Assembly: GCF_018449515.1 (NCBI RefSeq)
Contig: NZ_JAAVUQ010000007.1
Location: 186,001 to 250,000 of the forward strand
DNA from: Caballeronia sp. dw_19
GTDB lineage: Bacteria > Pseudomonadota > Gammaproteobacteria > Burkholderiales > Burkholderiaceae
DNA: 64,000 nucleotides
Reading direction: 5' to 3'
The notes below the pieces were generated by a model. The model did no database searches. It worked only from the letters and a program-made list of their open reading frames with translations, and was not told the origin of the DNA. A program made the translations under genes and the position numbers. Below, one piece after another: positions 27,809-37,622 of the stretch (positions are counted from its first letter, which is position 1; each line of letters begins with the position of its first letter).

Positions 27809-28774
27809 ATGTCAGATGCAGCAGTGTTACCCAGCGACGCAATCCGCACGACCGCCGCACAGCCAAATCCGGCGATCGAATTTATCGACGTCGAAAAACA
27901 CTACGGTGACAAGACGGTCGTGAACGGCCTGTCGTTCCACGTCCAGCCCGGCGAGTGTTTCGGCCTGCTTGGTCCCAACGGCGCGGGTAAGACGACCACG
28001 CTCAAGATGCTGCTCGGCCTGACCGCACCCGATGCGGGCACGATCCGTCTCGTCGACGAACCGATCCCCTCACGCGCCCGCTACGCGCGGCGCCGTGTAG
28101 GCGTGGTGCCGCAATTCGACAACCTCGATCCGGACTTCACCGTCCGCGAAAACCTGCTCGTGTTCGGCCGGTATTTCGGCATGAACGGCAGCGAGATTGA
28201 GGCCGTGGTTCCATCGCTGCTCGAATTCGCTCGGCTGGAAAGCAAGGCAAACGCGCGGGTCGGCGAGTTATCGGGCGGAATGAAGCGGCGGCTGACGCTG
28301 GCGCGCGCACTGGTCAACGATCCCGACGTGCTGGTCATGGACGAACCGACCACCGGACTCGATCCGCAAGCGCGGCACCTGATTTGGGAACGGTTGCGCT
28401 CACTACTTGCACGCGGCAAGACAATCCTGCTTACCACGCATTTCATGGAGGAAGCCGAGCGGCTTTGCGACCGGCTGTGCGTAATCGAAGAAGGCCGCAA
28501 GGTAGCCGAAGGCAAACCCGACGACCTGATCCAGCGGGTCATCGGCTGCGACGTGATCGAGATCTATGGTCCCGATCCTCAAGCTCTTCGCGACGAGCTT
28601 TTGCCGTTCGTCGGTCGCATGGAAATTAGCGGTGAGACGCTGTTTTGTTACGTCGATGACCCCGCGCCCGTGCATCAGCGGGTAAAGGGACGGCCCGGCG
28701 TGCGTTATCTGCACCGGCCGGCCAATCTTGAAGATGTGTTTTTGCGCCTGACCGGGCGCGAGATGGTGGACTGA
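27809..28774 (+). CDS. ABC exporter ATP-binding protein, NodI-like
   Basis: A 321-residue ATPase with Walker [17 protein letters not shown], signature [18 protein letters not shown], Walker [14 protein letters not shown] and H-loop [12 protein letters not shown]. The length, the [19 protein letters not shown] block and the partner permease put it in the NodI/DrrA exporter subfamily. Such pairs export lipo-oligosaccharides in rhizobia; most Burkholderiaceae homologues have no known substrate, so nodulation is not implied. The ATG at 27809 was chosen over a TTG at 27803. Followed after 3 bp by the permease gene. Confidence 0.9.
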   Translation: MSDAAVLPSDAIRTTAAQPNPAIEFIDVEKHYGDKTVVNGLSFHVQPGECFGLLGPNGAGKTTTLKMLLGLTAPDAGTIRLVDEPIPSRARYARRRVGVVPQFDNLDPDFTVRENLLVFGRYFGMNGSEIEAVVPSLLEFARLESKANARVGELSGGMKRRLTLARALVNDPDVLVMDEPTTGLDPQARHLIWERLRSLLARGKTILLTTHFMEEAERLCDRLCVIEEGRKVAEGKPDDLIQRVIGCDVIEIYGPDPQALRDELLPFVGRMEISGETLFCYVDDPAPVHQRVKGRPGVRYLHRPANLEDVFLRLTGREMVD

Positions 28775-28777
28775 TCC

Positions 28778-29647
28778 ATGTCGAGCGAACCGAATGTGAA
28801 CGCCGCTGAGTCCCCTGCGCATACGGCCCGCCCGGAGGGCAAGCCGCAACGCAAGTCTCATCGTGAGCCGTTCCTGAGCGCGATGCCCGCGAACGCATCG
28901 AACTGGATGTCGGTCTGGCGGCGAAATTATCTCGTCTGGAAAAAGCTCGCGATTGCGTCCATGTTCGGCAATCTTGCCGATCCGATGATCTATCTGTTCG
29001 GCCTGGGCCTCGGGCTCGGCCTGATGGTCGGCCACGTGGACGGCGTCTCGTACATCGCGTTTCTCGCCGCGGGTACGGTAGCGTCAAGCGTGATGATGTC
29101 GGCGAGTTTCGAGGCTATGTACTCCGGCTTCTCGCGCATGCATGTGCAGCGCACGTGGGAGGCGATCATGCATACGCCGCTCACGCTGGGCGATATCGTG
29201 CTCGCGGAAATTGTGTGGGCAGCAAGCAAGTCGGTGCTCTCGGGCGTCGCGATCATGCTGGTTGCCGGCGTGCTCGGCTACGCGAGTTTTCCGACGATGC
29301 TGTATGCGTTGCCCGTAATTATCCTGACTGGTTTGGCATTTTCCAGCACGGCGATGATCGTGACGGCGGTGGCGCCGAGTTACGACTTTTTCATGTTCTA
29401 CCAGACGCTCGCGCTCACGCCCATGTTGCTGCTCTCCGGCGTGTTTTTCCCGCTCACGCAGTTGCCGGCGGTGGCGCAAAACGTCTCGCTGTTGTTGCCG
29501 TTGTCGCACGCGGTCGCGCTGATCCGGCCCGCGATGCTCGACCGGCCGGCAGAACATGTCGTGCTGCATGTGGCGGTGCTCGCGGCGTATGCGATCGTGC
29601 CATTTTTTATCTGCGCGGTGCTGTTCCGTCGACGGATGATGCGTTAG
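28778..29647 (+). CDS. ABC-2 type permease, NodJ-like
   Basis: A 289-residue membrane protein. A polar N-terminal stretch (about 1-55) is followed by six hydrophobic segments, beginning with [19 protein letters not shown]. The ABC-2/NodJ signature [15 protein letters not shown]...[11 protein letters not shown] is present. It forms the channel for the ATPase encoded 3 bp upstream; a good terminator follows, so the pair is a two-gene operon. Confidence 0.9.
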   Translation: MSSEPNVNAAESPAHTARPEGKPQRKSHREPFLSAMPANASNWMSVWRRNYLVWKKLAIASMFGNLADPMIYLFGLGLGLGLMVGHVDGVSYIAFLAAGTVASSVMMSASFEAMYSGFSRMHVQRTWEAIMHTPLTLGDIVLAEIVWAASKSVLSGVAIMLVAGVLGYASFPTMLYALPVIILTGLAFSSTAMIVTAVAPSYDFFMFYQTLALTPMLLLSGVFFPLTQLPAVAQNVSLLLPLSHAVALIRPAMLDRPAEHVVLHVAVLAAYAIVPFFICAVLFRRRMMR

Positions 29648-29696
29648 CTGAAGTGATTGAGATACAGACCGCTCCAAGCCGTTGTACTCAAAAAAA

Positions 29697-29728
29697 GCCC
29701 GTTCCAACGTGAGTTGAAACGGGCTTTT
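29697..29728. terminator. Intrinsic terminator between convergent genes
   Basis: GCCCGTT-C-CAAC-GTGA-GTTG-A-AACGGGC with flanking A and T tracts forms a long stem that can work on both strands, between the NodJ-like gene and gnd. Confidence 0.85.
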
Positions 29729-29794
29729 AAATGTCCTTCAATCCGCGTACTTCGATCCGCTTGCCGCTGCGGAAAAAGCAGCGGAAAAATCAGC

Positions 29795-30781
29795 TCACTT
29801 CAGTCCTGGACTGAACTCCTTGTGGCCGCCAAACCCGAACCGCATTGCCGATAGCATCCGGTCGGCGAACGAATTCTCCTCGCGCGACCGGAACCGCGCA
29901 TACAGCGCCGCCGATAACACTTGCGCCGGCACCGCCTCCTCGAGCGCCGCCTCGATAGTCCAGCGCCCTTCGCCGCTATCAGCCACTTCGGCGGAGTATT
30001 TATCGAGCGAGCTATTCCCGGCCAGCGCACCCGCGGTCAGATCGAGCAGCCACGACGACACCACGCTGCCGCGCCGCCACACCTCGGCGACGTCGGCTAT
30101 ATCCAGATCGTAGCGCTGCGCCTCAGGCAGATCCGTCGACGACTTGTGCTTTAGGATGTCGAACCCTTCCGCGTACGCCTGCATCAAACCGTACTCGATC
30201 CCGTTATGCACCATCTTCACGAAATGACCCGCCCCCACCGGCCCGACGTGCATATAGCCATTTTCCACGCGTACATCGCGACCTTCGCGGTTCGGCGTGG
30301 CGGGAATATCGCCGCGTCCGGGTGCGAGTACCGAAAGAATCGGATCATGCCGCTGCACCACGTCCTTGTCGCCGCCGATCATCATGCAATATCCGCGCTC
30401 CAATCCCCACACGCCGCCGGATGTGCCTACATCGACGAAATGGATGCCCTTCTCTTTCAGCTTCGCTGCGTGGACGATGTCGTCCTTGTAGAAGCTGTTG
30501 CCGCCGTCGATGATCGTGTCGCCCGCTTCCAGGATTTCGTAGAGATCGTTCAGCGAGTCTTCGGTGATCTTGCCCGCCGGCAACATCAGCCAGACCGAGC
30601 GCGGCGCAGCAAGTTTCTTGACGAGATCGCCCAGGTCGGCGGCACCGGTCGCGCCGTCGGCTACGACCGCCTGCGTCGCTTCGGGCGCATGGTCGTACAC
30701 CACGCACGTCTGCCCGCCGCGCATCAACCGGCGTGCAATGTTCGCGCCCATACGGCCTAGTCCCACGATTCCGATCTGCAT
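29795..30781 (-). CDS. gnd: 6-phosphogluconate dehydrogenase (short, GntZ/YqeC-type), decarboxylating
   Basis: A 328-residue enzyme, shorter than the ~470 of E. coli Gnd and typical of the short NAD-preferring class. Rossmann motif [16 protein letters not shown], substrate loop [33 protein letters not shown], and catalytic Lys in [14 protein letters not shown]. It converts 6-phosphogluconate to ribulose-5-phosphate. It follows tkt by 6 bp on the same strand; both act in the pentose phosphate pathway. Confidence 0.93.
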   Translation of the reverse strand: MQIGIVGLGRMGANIARRLMRGGQTCVVYDHAPEATQAVVADGATGAADLGDLVKKLAAPRSVWLMLPAGKITEDSLNDLYEILEAGDTIIDGGNSFYKDDIVHAAKLKEKGIHFVDVGTSGGVWGLERGYCMMIGGDKDVVQRHDPILSVLAPGRGDIPATPNREGRDVRVENGYMHVGPVGAGHFVKMVHNGIEYGLMQAYAEGFDILKHKSSTDLPEAQRYDLDIADVAEVWRRGSVVSSWLLDLTAGALAGNSSLDKYSAEVADSGEGRWTIEAALEEAVPAQVLSAALYARFRSREENSFADRMLSAMRFGFGGHKEFSPGLK

Positions 30782-30787
30782 GATGGC

Positions 30788-32884
30788 TTACTCCTTATGG
30801 CTGGTTTTGACGCGTTCGATCTGCTTTTTAGCTTCGTCGTAGACGTGTTCCGGCGTGAAGCCGAATTTCTTCTTCAGGTCGGAAAGCGGAGCCGATGCCC
30901 CGAACGTATGCATCACGATCTGCGAACCAAGACGGCCGACATAGCGGTCCCAGCCGAGCGTGCCCGCCTGCTCCACGCATACACGCGCGTCGACGTCCGG
31001 CGGAAACACGGAATCCTTGTAGGCGTTGTCCTGCCGCTCGAATAGATCCCATGACGGCATGGAGACGACCCGCGCCGCGATCCCTTCGCTCTTGAGCTTC
31101 TCGTAGGTATCGACGCATACCGACACTTCGGTGCCCGTCCCCATCAGGATGACTTCCGGCTTCTTGCCGCCTTCGGCGTCGGCGAGGACATACGCGCCCT
31201 TGTGAACGCCCTTCGCCGATGCATATTTCGACCGGTCGAAAGTCGGCATTGGCTGGCGCGACACCACGATGCACGCCGGACGTTGCGGCTCGGCCAGCGC
31301 GGCGCGCCACGATTCGGAAACTTCGTTCGCATCGCCCGGACGATAGGTGCTCAAGCCCGGCACGCCACGCAACGAGGCCAGTTGTTCGATCGGCTGATGC
31401 GTAGGACCGTCTTCGCCCACGCCAATTGAATCGTGCGTAAAGACGTAGATCACCGGCACTTCCATGATGGCCGAAAGCCGGATTGGCGGCTTCATGTAGT
31501 CGCTGAAAATCAGGAACGTGGAGCCGTAGGGCCGCAAGTTCGACAACGCGAGGCCGTTGCAAATGGCGCCCATTACGTGCTCGCGAATGCCGAAGTGGAG
31601 GTTGCGGCCGGCGTAGTTGTCGAACTCGAAACTGCCCGCGCCTTCGAACTTCATATCGGTTTTCGTCGATGGCGACAAATCCGCCGAACCGCCGATCATC
31701 CACGGGAAACGCTGCGCAATCGCGTTCAACACCTTGCCCGACGATTCCCGCGACGCCATGCCCTTCGCATCGGCGTCGAACCTGGGAATGTCTGCGTCCC
31801 AGCCCTCCGGCAACTCGTGCGCTTCAATCTGCGCAAACTCTTTCGCCAGGTCCGGATACTTCTTCGCGTAGTCATCGAAACTCTTTTGCCACGCAACGCG
31901 TGCTGCCTTGCCGCGCGCGCCGATACCCTCGTTGAAGTGCTCATACACGCCGTCCGGCACGAGGAAACTCGCGTCTTCCGGCCAGCCGTAGAACTTCTTC
32001 GCGAGCTTGATTTCGTCTACGCCCAGCGGCTCGCCATGCGCTGCGGAGGTGTCCTGCTTATGCGGCGCACCCCAGCCGATAATGCTCTTCACCACGATCA
32101 GCGTAGGTCCGTTGGTATTGGCCTTCGCTTGGTTCAGTGCAGCTTCGAGCGCCGCGCCGTCGTTGGCGTCGTCAACATGCAGCGTGTTCCAGTGGTAGCC
32201 CTTGAAGCGCGTTTCCACGTCGTCGCTGTACGCGAGATCCGTGTGGCCTTCAATGGTCACGCGGTTGCTGTCGTAGATCCAGGTCAGATTCGACAACTTC
32301 AGATGCCCCGCCATGGACGCAGCTTCATGCGAGATGCCTTCCATCATGTCGCCGTCGCCGCACAGCGCATACACGTGATAGTCAAAAATCTGCGCATCCG
32401 GCTTGTTGAAGTGCGACTCGTACCAGCGCCCGGCCATTGCCATGCCGACGCTATTTCCAAGCCCCTGCCCGAGCGGACCCGTCGTGGTTTCAACGCCCGT
32501 TGTCATGCGATATTCCGGATGACCCGGCGTCTTGCTGTCGAGCTGCCGAAAATGCTTGATGTCATCCAGCGACACCGCCGGACCACCCGTTGGCTGACCG
32601 GCGTGATCGACGGCTTTGACCCCGGTCAGGTGCAATAGCGAATACAGCAGCATCGACGCATGCCCGACCGATAGCACGAAGCGGTCGCGATTCGGCCACA
32701 GCGGCTCGGCCGGGTCGTAGCGAAGGTGGTTTTGCCACAGATGAAAACCAACCGGTGCGAGCGCCATCGGCGTACCCGGGTGACCGGAATTGGCTTTTTG
32801 CACGGCGTCCATGGACAACGTGCGGATGGTGTTGATGGCGAGGGTGTCGAGATCGGAAGAGGACTTCGAGGGGGTTTGCGGCAT
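30788..32884 (-). CDS. tkt: Transketolase
   Basis: A 698-residue ThDP enzyme that transfers two-carbon units between sugar phosphates. Seen are MDAVQKANSGHPGTPM at the N-terminus, the ThDP motif CGDGDMMEGISHEAASMAGHL ending in NLTWIYDSN, the Glu-containing FGIREHVMGAICNG and THDSIGVGEDGPTHQP in the pyrimidine domain. The ATG at 32884 (MPQTPSKSSS) follows AAAGGAG; the extra upstream codons are rejected. Forms an operon with gnd. Confidence 0.96.
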   Translation of the reverse strand: MPQTPSKSSSDLDTLAINTIRTLSMDAVQKANSGHPGTPMALAPVGFHLWQNHLRYDPAEPLWPNRDRFVLSVGHASMLLYSLLHLTGVKAVDHAGQPTGGPAVSLDDIKHFRQLDSKTPGHPEYRMTTGVETTTGPLGQGLGNSVGMAMAGRWYESHFNKPDAQIFDYHVYALCGDGDMMEGISHEAASMAGHLKLSNLTWIYDSNRVTIEGHTDLAYSDDVETRFKGYHWNTLHVDDANDGAALEAALNQAKANTNGPTLIVVKSIIGWGAPHKQDTSAAHGEPLGVDEIKLAKKFYGWPEDASFLVPDGVYEHFNEGIGARGKAARVAWQKSFDDYAKKYPDLAKEFAQIEAHELPEGWDADIPRFDADAKGMASRESSGKVLNAIAQRFPWMIGGSADLSPSTKTDMKFEGAGSFEFDNYAGRNLHFGIREHVMGAICNGLALSNLRPYGSTFLIFSDYMKPPIRLSAIMEVPVIYVFTHDSIGVGEDGPTHQPIEQLASLRGVPGLSTYRPGDANEVSESWRAALAEPQRPACIVVSRQPMPTFDRSKYASAKGVHKGAYVLADAEGGKKPEVILMGTGTEVSVCVDTYEKLKSEGIAARVVSMPSWDLFERQDNAYKDSVFPPDVDARVCVEQAGTLGWDRYVGRLGSQIVMHTFGASAPLSDLKKKFGFTPEHVYDEAKKQIERVKTSHKE

Positions 32885-33167
32885 GAGCGACGACTCCTTT
32901 GCGTAGGGCGCGCTGAGGCACGAGAGGCACCACAGCGGCAACCGGGACCTTCGAGCAAGTGTAGTGCCATGACAACTGGCGCGTCACCAAAGAGCAGCGA
33001 AGCGCGCGCCAATCAAGCGCGGCGCGGCTTATGACAGACGATTACGACATCGACCGAGACAACAACTTTACGCTTGAAACCATGCAAAAAACGAATGCAA
33101 TGGGTAAAAAATCGTGGCCGTTTTCAGTCAGCGTAACGATACCGTATGACACTTTTCAGCGAAACGA

Positions 33168-34220
33168 TCAGGGCGCGGGATTTGGCTGGGCTTCGTGAAG
33201 CGCATCGATTTCGGCCAGGATCTCATCGGACAATTTCACGTCCAGGCTGCCGATGTTTTCGTGCAATTGCGCGAGCGATGTTGCACCGATCAGCGTGCTG
33301 GTCGTGAACGGCCGGCTGTTCACGAACGCGAGCGCGAGTTGCGCCGGGCTCAGGCCGTGACGCCGCGCCAGCTCCACGTAGCCGCTGACGGCCTTGATTG
33401 TGTGCGGCTTGCTGTAGCGTGCAAATCGCTCGAACAGCGTGATGCGGGCGCCTGCCGGACGCGCACCCGCCTCGTACTTGCCGGATAGCCAGCCGAACGC
33501 CAACGGCGAATACGCCAGCAGGCCGACGTCTTCCTTGTGCGTGAATTCCGAAAGCCCTGCCTCGAATGTGCGGTTCACCAGGCTGTACGGATTCTGAATG
33601 CTTACGATCCGCGGCAGGCCGAGTTTATCGGCGGCCTGGAGGAACTGGGCGACACCCCAGGGCGTCTCGTTCGATACCCCGACGTAGCGGATCTTGCCTG
33701 CTTTCACGAGATCGCCGAGCACCGTCAGCGTCTCTTCAATAGGCACCGTGTATTCGTCCTTGATCCACGGATAGTTCGCGCGTCCGAACGTCATCGTGCT
33801 GCGGTCGGGCCAGTGCAACTGGTACAAGTCGACGTAATCTGTCTGTAGCCGTGCGAGGCTGGTATCGATAGCTTCCGTCAGGTTCTTCCGGTCGAACTGA
33901 TTGCCCGCGCCGCGAATGTGCCGCGGGTTATGCGGCTGGCGCGCGGGTCCCGCGATCTTGGTGGCGAGCACGACCTTGGCGCGTGCGCCCGGATTCGCTG
34001 CCAGCCACGTGCCGATGTACGCCTCCGTACGCCCTTGCGTCTCGGGGCGCGGCGGCACCGGGTACATCTCGGCGGCGTCGATCAGGTTGATGCCGGCATC
34101 GAGCGCGGCGTTGAGTTGCGCGTGCGCATCGGCTTCCGTGTTCTGCTCGCCCCAGGTCATCGTGCCCAGTCCGATCAGGCTGACATTGACATCCGTTCCA
34201 CCGAGTTTCCGATACTCCAT
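33168..34220 (-). CDS. Aldo/keto reductase, Tas-like
   Basis: A 350-residue NADP-dependent (alpha/beta)8 barrel. It starts MEYRKLGGTDVNVSLIGLGTMTWGEQN and holds the catalytic Asp/Tyr in NLIDAAEMYPVPP, the Lys in VVLATKIAG and the His in YVDLYQLHWPDR. Length and these blocks match Tas. The physiological substrate is unknown. The start at 34220 has GGGGAAG upstream; an ATG at 34235 is possible. Divergent from the MFS gene. Confidence 0.9.
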   Translation of the reverse strand: MEYRKLGGTDVNVSLIGLGTMTWGEQNTEADAHAQLNAALDAGINLIDAAEMYPVPPRPETQGRTEAYIGTWLAANPGARAKVVLATKIAGPARQPHNPRHIRGAGNQFDRKNLTEAIDTSLARLQTDYVDLYQLHWPDRSTMTFGRANYPWIKDEYTVPIEETLTVLGDLVKAGKIRYVGVSNETPWGVAQFLQAADKLGLPRIVSIQNPYSLVNRTFEAGLSEFTHKEDVGLLAYSPLAFGWLSGKYEAGARPAGARITLFERFARYSKPHTIKAVSGYVELARRHGLSPAQLALAFVNSRPFTTSTLIGATSLAQLHENIGSLDVKLSDEILAEIDALHEAQPNPAP

Positions 34221-34435
34221 CGTTTGCTTCCCCATGTTCGTGTTCAGGTTTTGAAGGCTTTTAAAGGCTCTAGCCGAACGCCGAAGCTACCATAGCGCGG
34301 GCCTTGCTGCATCGATGCCCATCGCCACGGCGCTGCTCCAGTCCGATAAGCTGTCGGCATGCGGCGAATCTGCCTTTCATTCGCTTTTCACTATCACCGC
34401 GTTCATTCAAGATCCATTCAAGAGAGAAGCATTCG

Positions 34436-35875
34436 ATGCAGGCCCCCGACCTTACCCGCACCACGTCCGGCGCGGCGAACCCACGCGGTTCCTCCGTCAT
34501 CGTGATGCTGGTCGCGGCGACCTTCTTCATGGAGAACCTCGACGGTACGATCATCGCCACGGCCCTGCCGCAGATGGCGCGCTCGTTTTCTCTTCACCCC
34601 GTCGATCTGAGCCTCGGCATTACGTCGTATCTGCTGACGCTTGCCGTATTCATCCCTATTAGCGGCTGGGCCGCGGATCGCTTCGGCCTGCGCACCGTGT
34701 TCGCCAGCGCGATCGCCCTGTTCACGGTTGCGTCCGTGCTGTGCGGCATGACGTCGACGCTGCCCACGTTCACGGCGGCGCGTGTGTTGCAGGGTATCGG
34801 CGGCGCGATGATGGTGCCCGTCGGACGGCTCGCCGTATTGCGCGCGACGCCCAAAGAAGGCTTGATGCGCGCCATTTCGATCATCACCTGGCCGGGTCTT
34901 GTCGCGCCCGTGATCGGGCCGCCGCTGGGCGGATTCATCACCACGTATTCATCGTGGCGCTGGATTTTTTATCTGAATTTGCCGCTCGGGGTGATCGGCC
35001 TGGTGGTGGCGCTCCGTTACCTCGATAACACCCGGGAGCACGCCAGCCGCCGCTTCGATTTTCTGGGTTTCGTGCTGTGCGGCCTCGCCTGCACGACCCT
35101 GCTCTACGCGATGGAACTCGTCGGCCGCAACGACACGCCGTGGGTCTTCGCAAGCGGGTTGATCGCGGTCGGCGTGCTGGCGGGCGTGGGCGCGTGGTGG
35201 CATGTGCGGCGCGCGGCCGAGCCGGTGCTCGATCTCAACGCGCTGCGGATCAAGACCTTCAGAGTGGCGGTGGGCGGCGGCTCGCTGTTTCGCATCGCCA
35301 TCAGCGCGGTGCCGTTCCTGCTGCCGCTGATGTTCCAGGTCGGCTTCGGGCTGAACGCGTTCGAATCCGGGCTGCTGACGTTGTCGGTCTTCGCCGGCAA
35401 TTTATCGATGAAACTCGTCACCACGCCTGTCATGCGGCGCTTCGGCTTTCGTCCGGTGCTGATCGTAAACGGGATCGTGGCGGCTGCGTCGCTGGCGGTG
35501 ATGAGTTTGATATCGCCGACGACGCCGACCTGGATCATCGTCGCCGTGTTGTTTGCGAGCGGGCTGTCGCGCTCGCTGCAATTCACGGCGCTGAACACGC
35601 TCAGTTTCGCCGATGTCCCGAAGGCGCAGATGAGCGGCGCGTCGGCGTTGTCGAGCACGCTGTTCCAGTTGACGATGGGGATCGGCGTCGCGCTGGGAGC
35701 GATCGCTTTGAGGCTGGCCGAATGGATGCATGGTCACGATGCGCAGACCGTCGTGCCGGCCGATTTCAGTATCGCGTTTTTGATCGTGGGGGCGGTGGGA
35801 TTGCTGGGGGTGGCGGATCTGTTCAGCCTGCATCACGATGCGGGGGCGCAGGTGAGTGGGCATGGAAGGAAATAA
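34436..35875 (+). CDS. MFS drug transporter, DHA2 (EmrB/QacA) family
   Basis: A 479-residue inner-membrane protein with about 14 hydrophobic segments, as in DHA2 exporters. Motif D1-like MENLDGTIIATALPQMA lies in the first helix, motif A GWAADRFGLRTVF in loop 2-3, and motif C-like GPPLGGFITTYSSWRWIFYLNLP in helix 5. The ATG at 34436 (MQAPDLTRTTSG) has AGAGAAG before it; the upstream frame is not family-like. Substrate unknown. Confidence 0.9.
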   Translation: MQAPDLTRTTSGAANPRGSSVIVMLVAATFFMENLDGTIIATALPQMARSFSLHPVDLSLGITSYLLTLAVFIPISGWAADRFGLRTVFASAIALFTVASVLCGMTSTLPTFTAARVLQGIGGAMMVPVGRLAVLRATPKEGLMRAISIITWPGLVAPVIGPPLGGFITTYSSWRWIFYLNLPLGVIGLVVALRYLDNTREHASRRFDFLGFVLCGLACTTLLYAMELVGRNDTPWVFASGLIAVGVLAGVGAWWHVRRAAEPVLDLNALRIKTFRVAVGGGSLFRIAISAVPFLLPLMFQVGFGLNAFESGLLTLSVFAGNLSMKLVTTPVMRRFGFRPVLIVNGIVAAASLAVMSLISPTTPTWIIVAVLFASGLSRSLQFTALNTLSFADVPKAQMSGASALSSTLFQLTMGIGVALGAIALRLAEWMHGHDAQTVVPADFSIAFLIVGAVGLLGVADLFSLHHDAGAQVSGHGRK

Positions 35876-36018
35876 ACAAAGGACGGCACTTCGCAGCGGT
35901 ACGTTCCGCTGGCGCTGTTGCCTTCGCGCGGCCGGCCGATCGGTTTTTTGGACATTACGGTAAAATTGGGGATTCCGCGCCCGAAAAGGCGCCCCAGGTC
36001 CCAAATTAGCAGTTCCCC

Positions 36019-37020
36019 ATGTCGACAGCTTTAAAACCCAGCCCGCGCCGCGTCAGCGTTGCCCCGATGATGGATTGGACCGACCGTCATTGTCGGTCGT
36101 TTCATCGGATCTTGACGAAGCACACGTGGCTCTATACCGAGATGGTCACGACCGGCGCGCTGCTGCACGGCGACGTCGCGCGGCATCTCGCATTCACGCC
36201 TGGCGAAGCGCCCGTTGCGTTGCAGTTGGGCGGCAGCGAACCGGCCGATCTTGCCCGCAGTGCGAAGCTCGGCGAACAATGGGGTTATGACGAAATAAAC
36301 CTGAATTGCGGCTGCCCGTCCGAGCGCGTGCAACGCGGCGCGTTTGGCGCGTGCCTGATGAACGAGCCGCAACTGGTCGCGGATTGCGTGAAAGCCATGC
36401 GCGATGCGGTATCGATTCCGGTCACGGTCAAGCATCGGATCGGTGTGGACGCGGTCGAGGACTACGCGTTCGTGCGCGACTTCGTCGGCACGGTCGCCGA
36501 TGCCGGCTGTGACGTGTTTATCGTCCACGCACGCAATGCGATCCTGAAAGGCTTGAGCCCGAAGGAAAATCGCGAGATTCCTCCGCTCAAGTACGAATAT
36601 GCGTATCAGTTGAAGCGCGACTTTCCGCATCTGGAGATATCGATCAACGGTGGCATCAAGACGCTCGACGAAGTGGAAGAGCATTTGAAACACGTCGATG
36701 GCGTGATGCTCGGCCGCGAGGCTTATCACAACCCCTACGTGCTCGCGGGCGTCGATTCACGGTTTTACGGCGCGGACACGGCCGTGTTGTCGCGCGAGGA
36801 GGCTGAGGCCAGCTTGATCGAGTACGCCCGTCAGGAAGTGGCGCGCGGGACGTTCCTCGGCGGCATTACACGGCATGCGCTGGGTTTGTACCGAGGCGTG
36901 GCGGGTGCGCGTGGCTGGCGTCGCGTGCTCTCGGACAGCCGCCGCCTCGCCACCGGCGATCTGACCATTTTCGATGAAGCACGCACTCATCTGCGTGAAG
37001 CGGTCGAATTCATCGAATAA
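36019..37020 (+). CDS. dusA: tRNA-dihydrouridine(20/20a) synthase DusA
   Basis: A 333-residue flavoenzyme that reduces U20/U20a in tRNA D-loops. TIM-barrel with FMN-binding VAPMMDWTDRHCRSFHR, QLGGSEP, the catalytic Cys in NLNCGCPSERVQRGAFGA, TVKHRIGVD, VHARNA and the phosphate-binding GVMLGREAYHNP. These sequences identify the DusA subgroup. Located directly upstream of tRNA-His, which has its own promoter. Confidence 0.95.
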   Translation: MSTALKPSPRRVSVAPMMDWTDRHCRSFHRILTKHTWLYTEMVTTGALLHGDVARHLAFTPGEAPVALQLGGSEPADLARSAKLGEQWGYDEINLNCGCPSERVQRGAFGACLMNEPQLVADCVKAMRDAVSIPVTVKHRIGVDAVEDYAFVRDFVGTVADAGCDVFIVHARNAILKGLSPKENREIPPLKYEYAYQLKRDFPHLEISINGGIKTLDEVEEHLKHVDGVMLGREAYHNPYVLAGVDSRFYGADTAVLSREEAEASLIEYARQEVARGTFLGGITRHALGLYRGVAGARGWRRVLSDSRRLATGDLTIFDEARTHLREAVEFIE

Positions 37021-37025
37021 GGGGC

Positions 37026-37054
37026 TAGGCAAAGCGAATCTTTGTTCGTATAAT
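37026..37054 (+). promoter_or_regulatory. Promoter of tRNA-His
   Basis: A perfect -10 TATAAT at 37049-37054 with a TAGGCA -35-like hexamer 17 bp upstream, placed about 60 bp before the tRNA. Confidence 0.6.
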
Positions 37055-37119
37055 CTCGTTTCTCGATTCGGCAAGCCGGTTCCTGGTGAGCTAGAGAGGC
37101 AATAAGAAGTAAGACAGTG

Positions 37120-37195
37120 GTGGCTGTAGCTCAGTTGGTAGAGTCCAGGATTGTGATTCCTGTTGTCGTGGGTTCGAGCCCCATCAGCCACCCCA
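37120..37195 (+). tRNA. tRNA-His (anticodon GTG), CCA encoded
   Basis: Complete cloverleaf: acceptor GTGGCTG with CAGCCAC, D-arm AGCTCAGTTGGTAGAGT, anticodon loop ATTGTGATT, T-arm GTGGGTTCGAGCCCCAT, discriminator C and encoded CCA. The extra G typical of tRNA-His precedes it at 37119. Its 3' 50 bases form the left attachment site of the mobile element, and the integration leaves the tRNA intact. Confidence 0.98.
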
Positions 37196-37205
37196 AAAGA
37201 TTCAA
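37146..37205. repeat. attL, 60-bp left attachment repeat
   Basis: Identical over 60 bases to 55234-55293. It starts at the anticodon stem of tRNA-His (CAGGATTGTGATTCCTG, itself an inverted repeat) and extends 10 bases past the CCA. The copy here belongs to the functional tRNA. Confidence 0.95.
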
Positions 37206-37211
37206 GCACTT

Positions 37212-37238
37212 AGCCCGACTTCCAAGGTCGGGCTTTTT
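37212..37238 (+). terminator. Terminator just inside the left end of the element
   Basis: AGCCCGAC pairs with GTCGGGCT around a 7-base loop, followed by TTTT. It lies 17 bp after the tRNA and 7 bp past attL, so the element supplies a terminator for tRNA-His in place of the host one displaced to 55367. Confidence 0.85.
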
Positions 37239-37622
37239 GCTTTTAGAATCCATGTAAGTCTGATGTAACAGAAAATGAAGAACGAACCACCCTCACTATG
37301 GCGTGTTGGTTCCCGACCTTCACGGCTGTCATTTGTAGAATGACAGATGAGAGGCAACATGAGGCGGAGCAAGAGAACTCCGCTCGCCTCGTGTTCAAGA
37401 AGGTGCAGCAACGTTTCCGCAAACGCAAAGCGAGTGAGGTAGGTGAATGCAGGCATGTGCTCGCACTAAAGCAACATGGTCTCTTTTCCGCTTGTTTGAA
37501 TATATTAACTAACCAATCTCATCTGCCTCCCTGACGCAAAACGACGAAAGGGAGGCCTTTGAGGTGAGACAGGGTGCGGCATCTGCTCGCCTCAGGTTAA
37601 TTCATCCGTATCGGAAGGTCTG
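37239..37622. other. 384-bp gene-free left end of the element
   Basis: No convincing gene. It holds two perfect inverted repeats: CTGTCATT-N5-AATGACAG (37326-37346) and GCCTCCCT-N16-AGGGAGGC (37525-37556). The latter lies 67 bp past the stop of the minus-strand RRM fusion gene and may end its transcript. The other could be a recombination or regulatory site. Confidence 0.5.

Noticed and set aside
27809-29647. Nodulation genes nodI-nodJ in the strict sense
   Set aside because: No nodABC or nod box is present; NodIJ-like exporters are widespread in Burkholderiaceae without symbiosis.
31433-32638. 401-codon open frame opposite tkt
   Set aside because: Antisense shadow of transketolase; Arg/His-rich composition typical of reverse frames.
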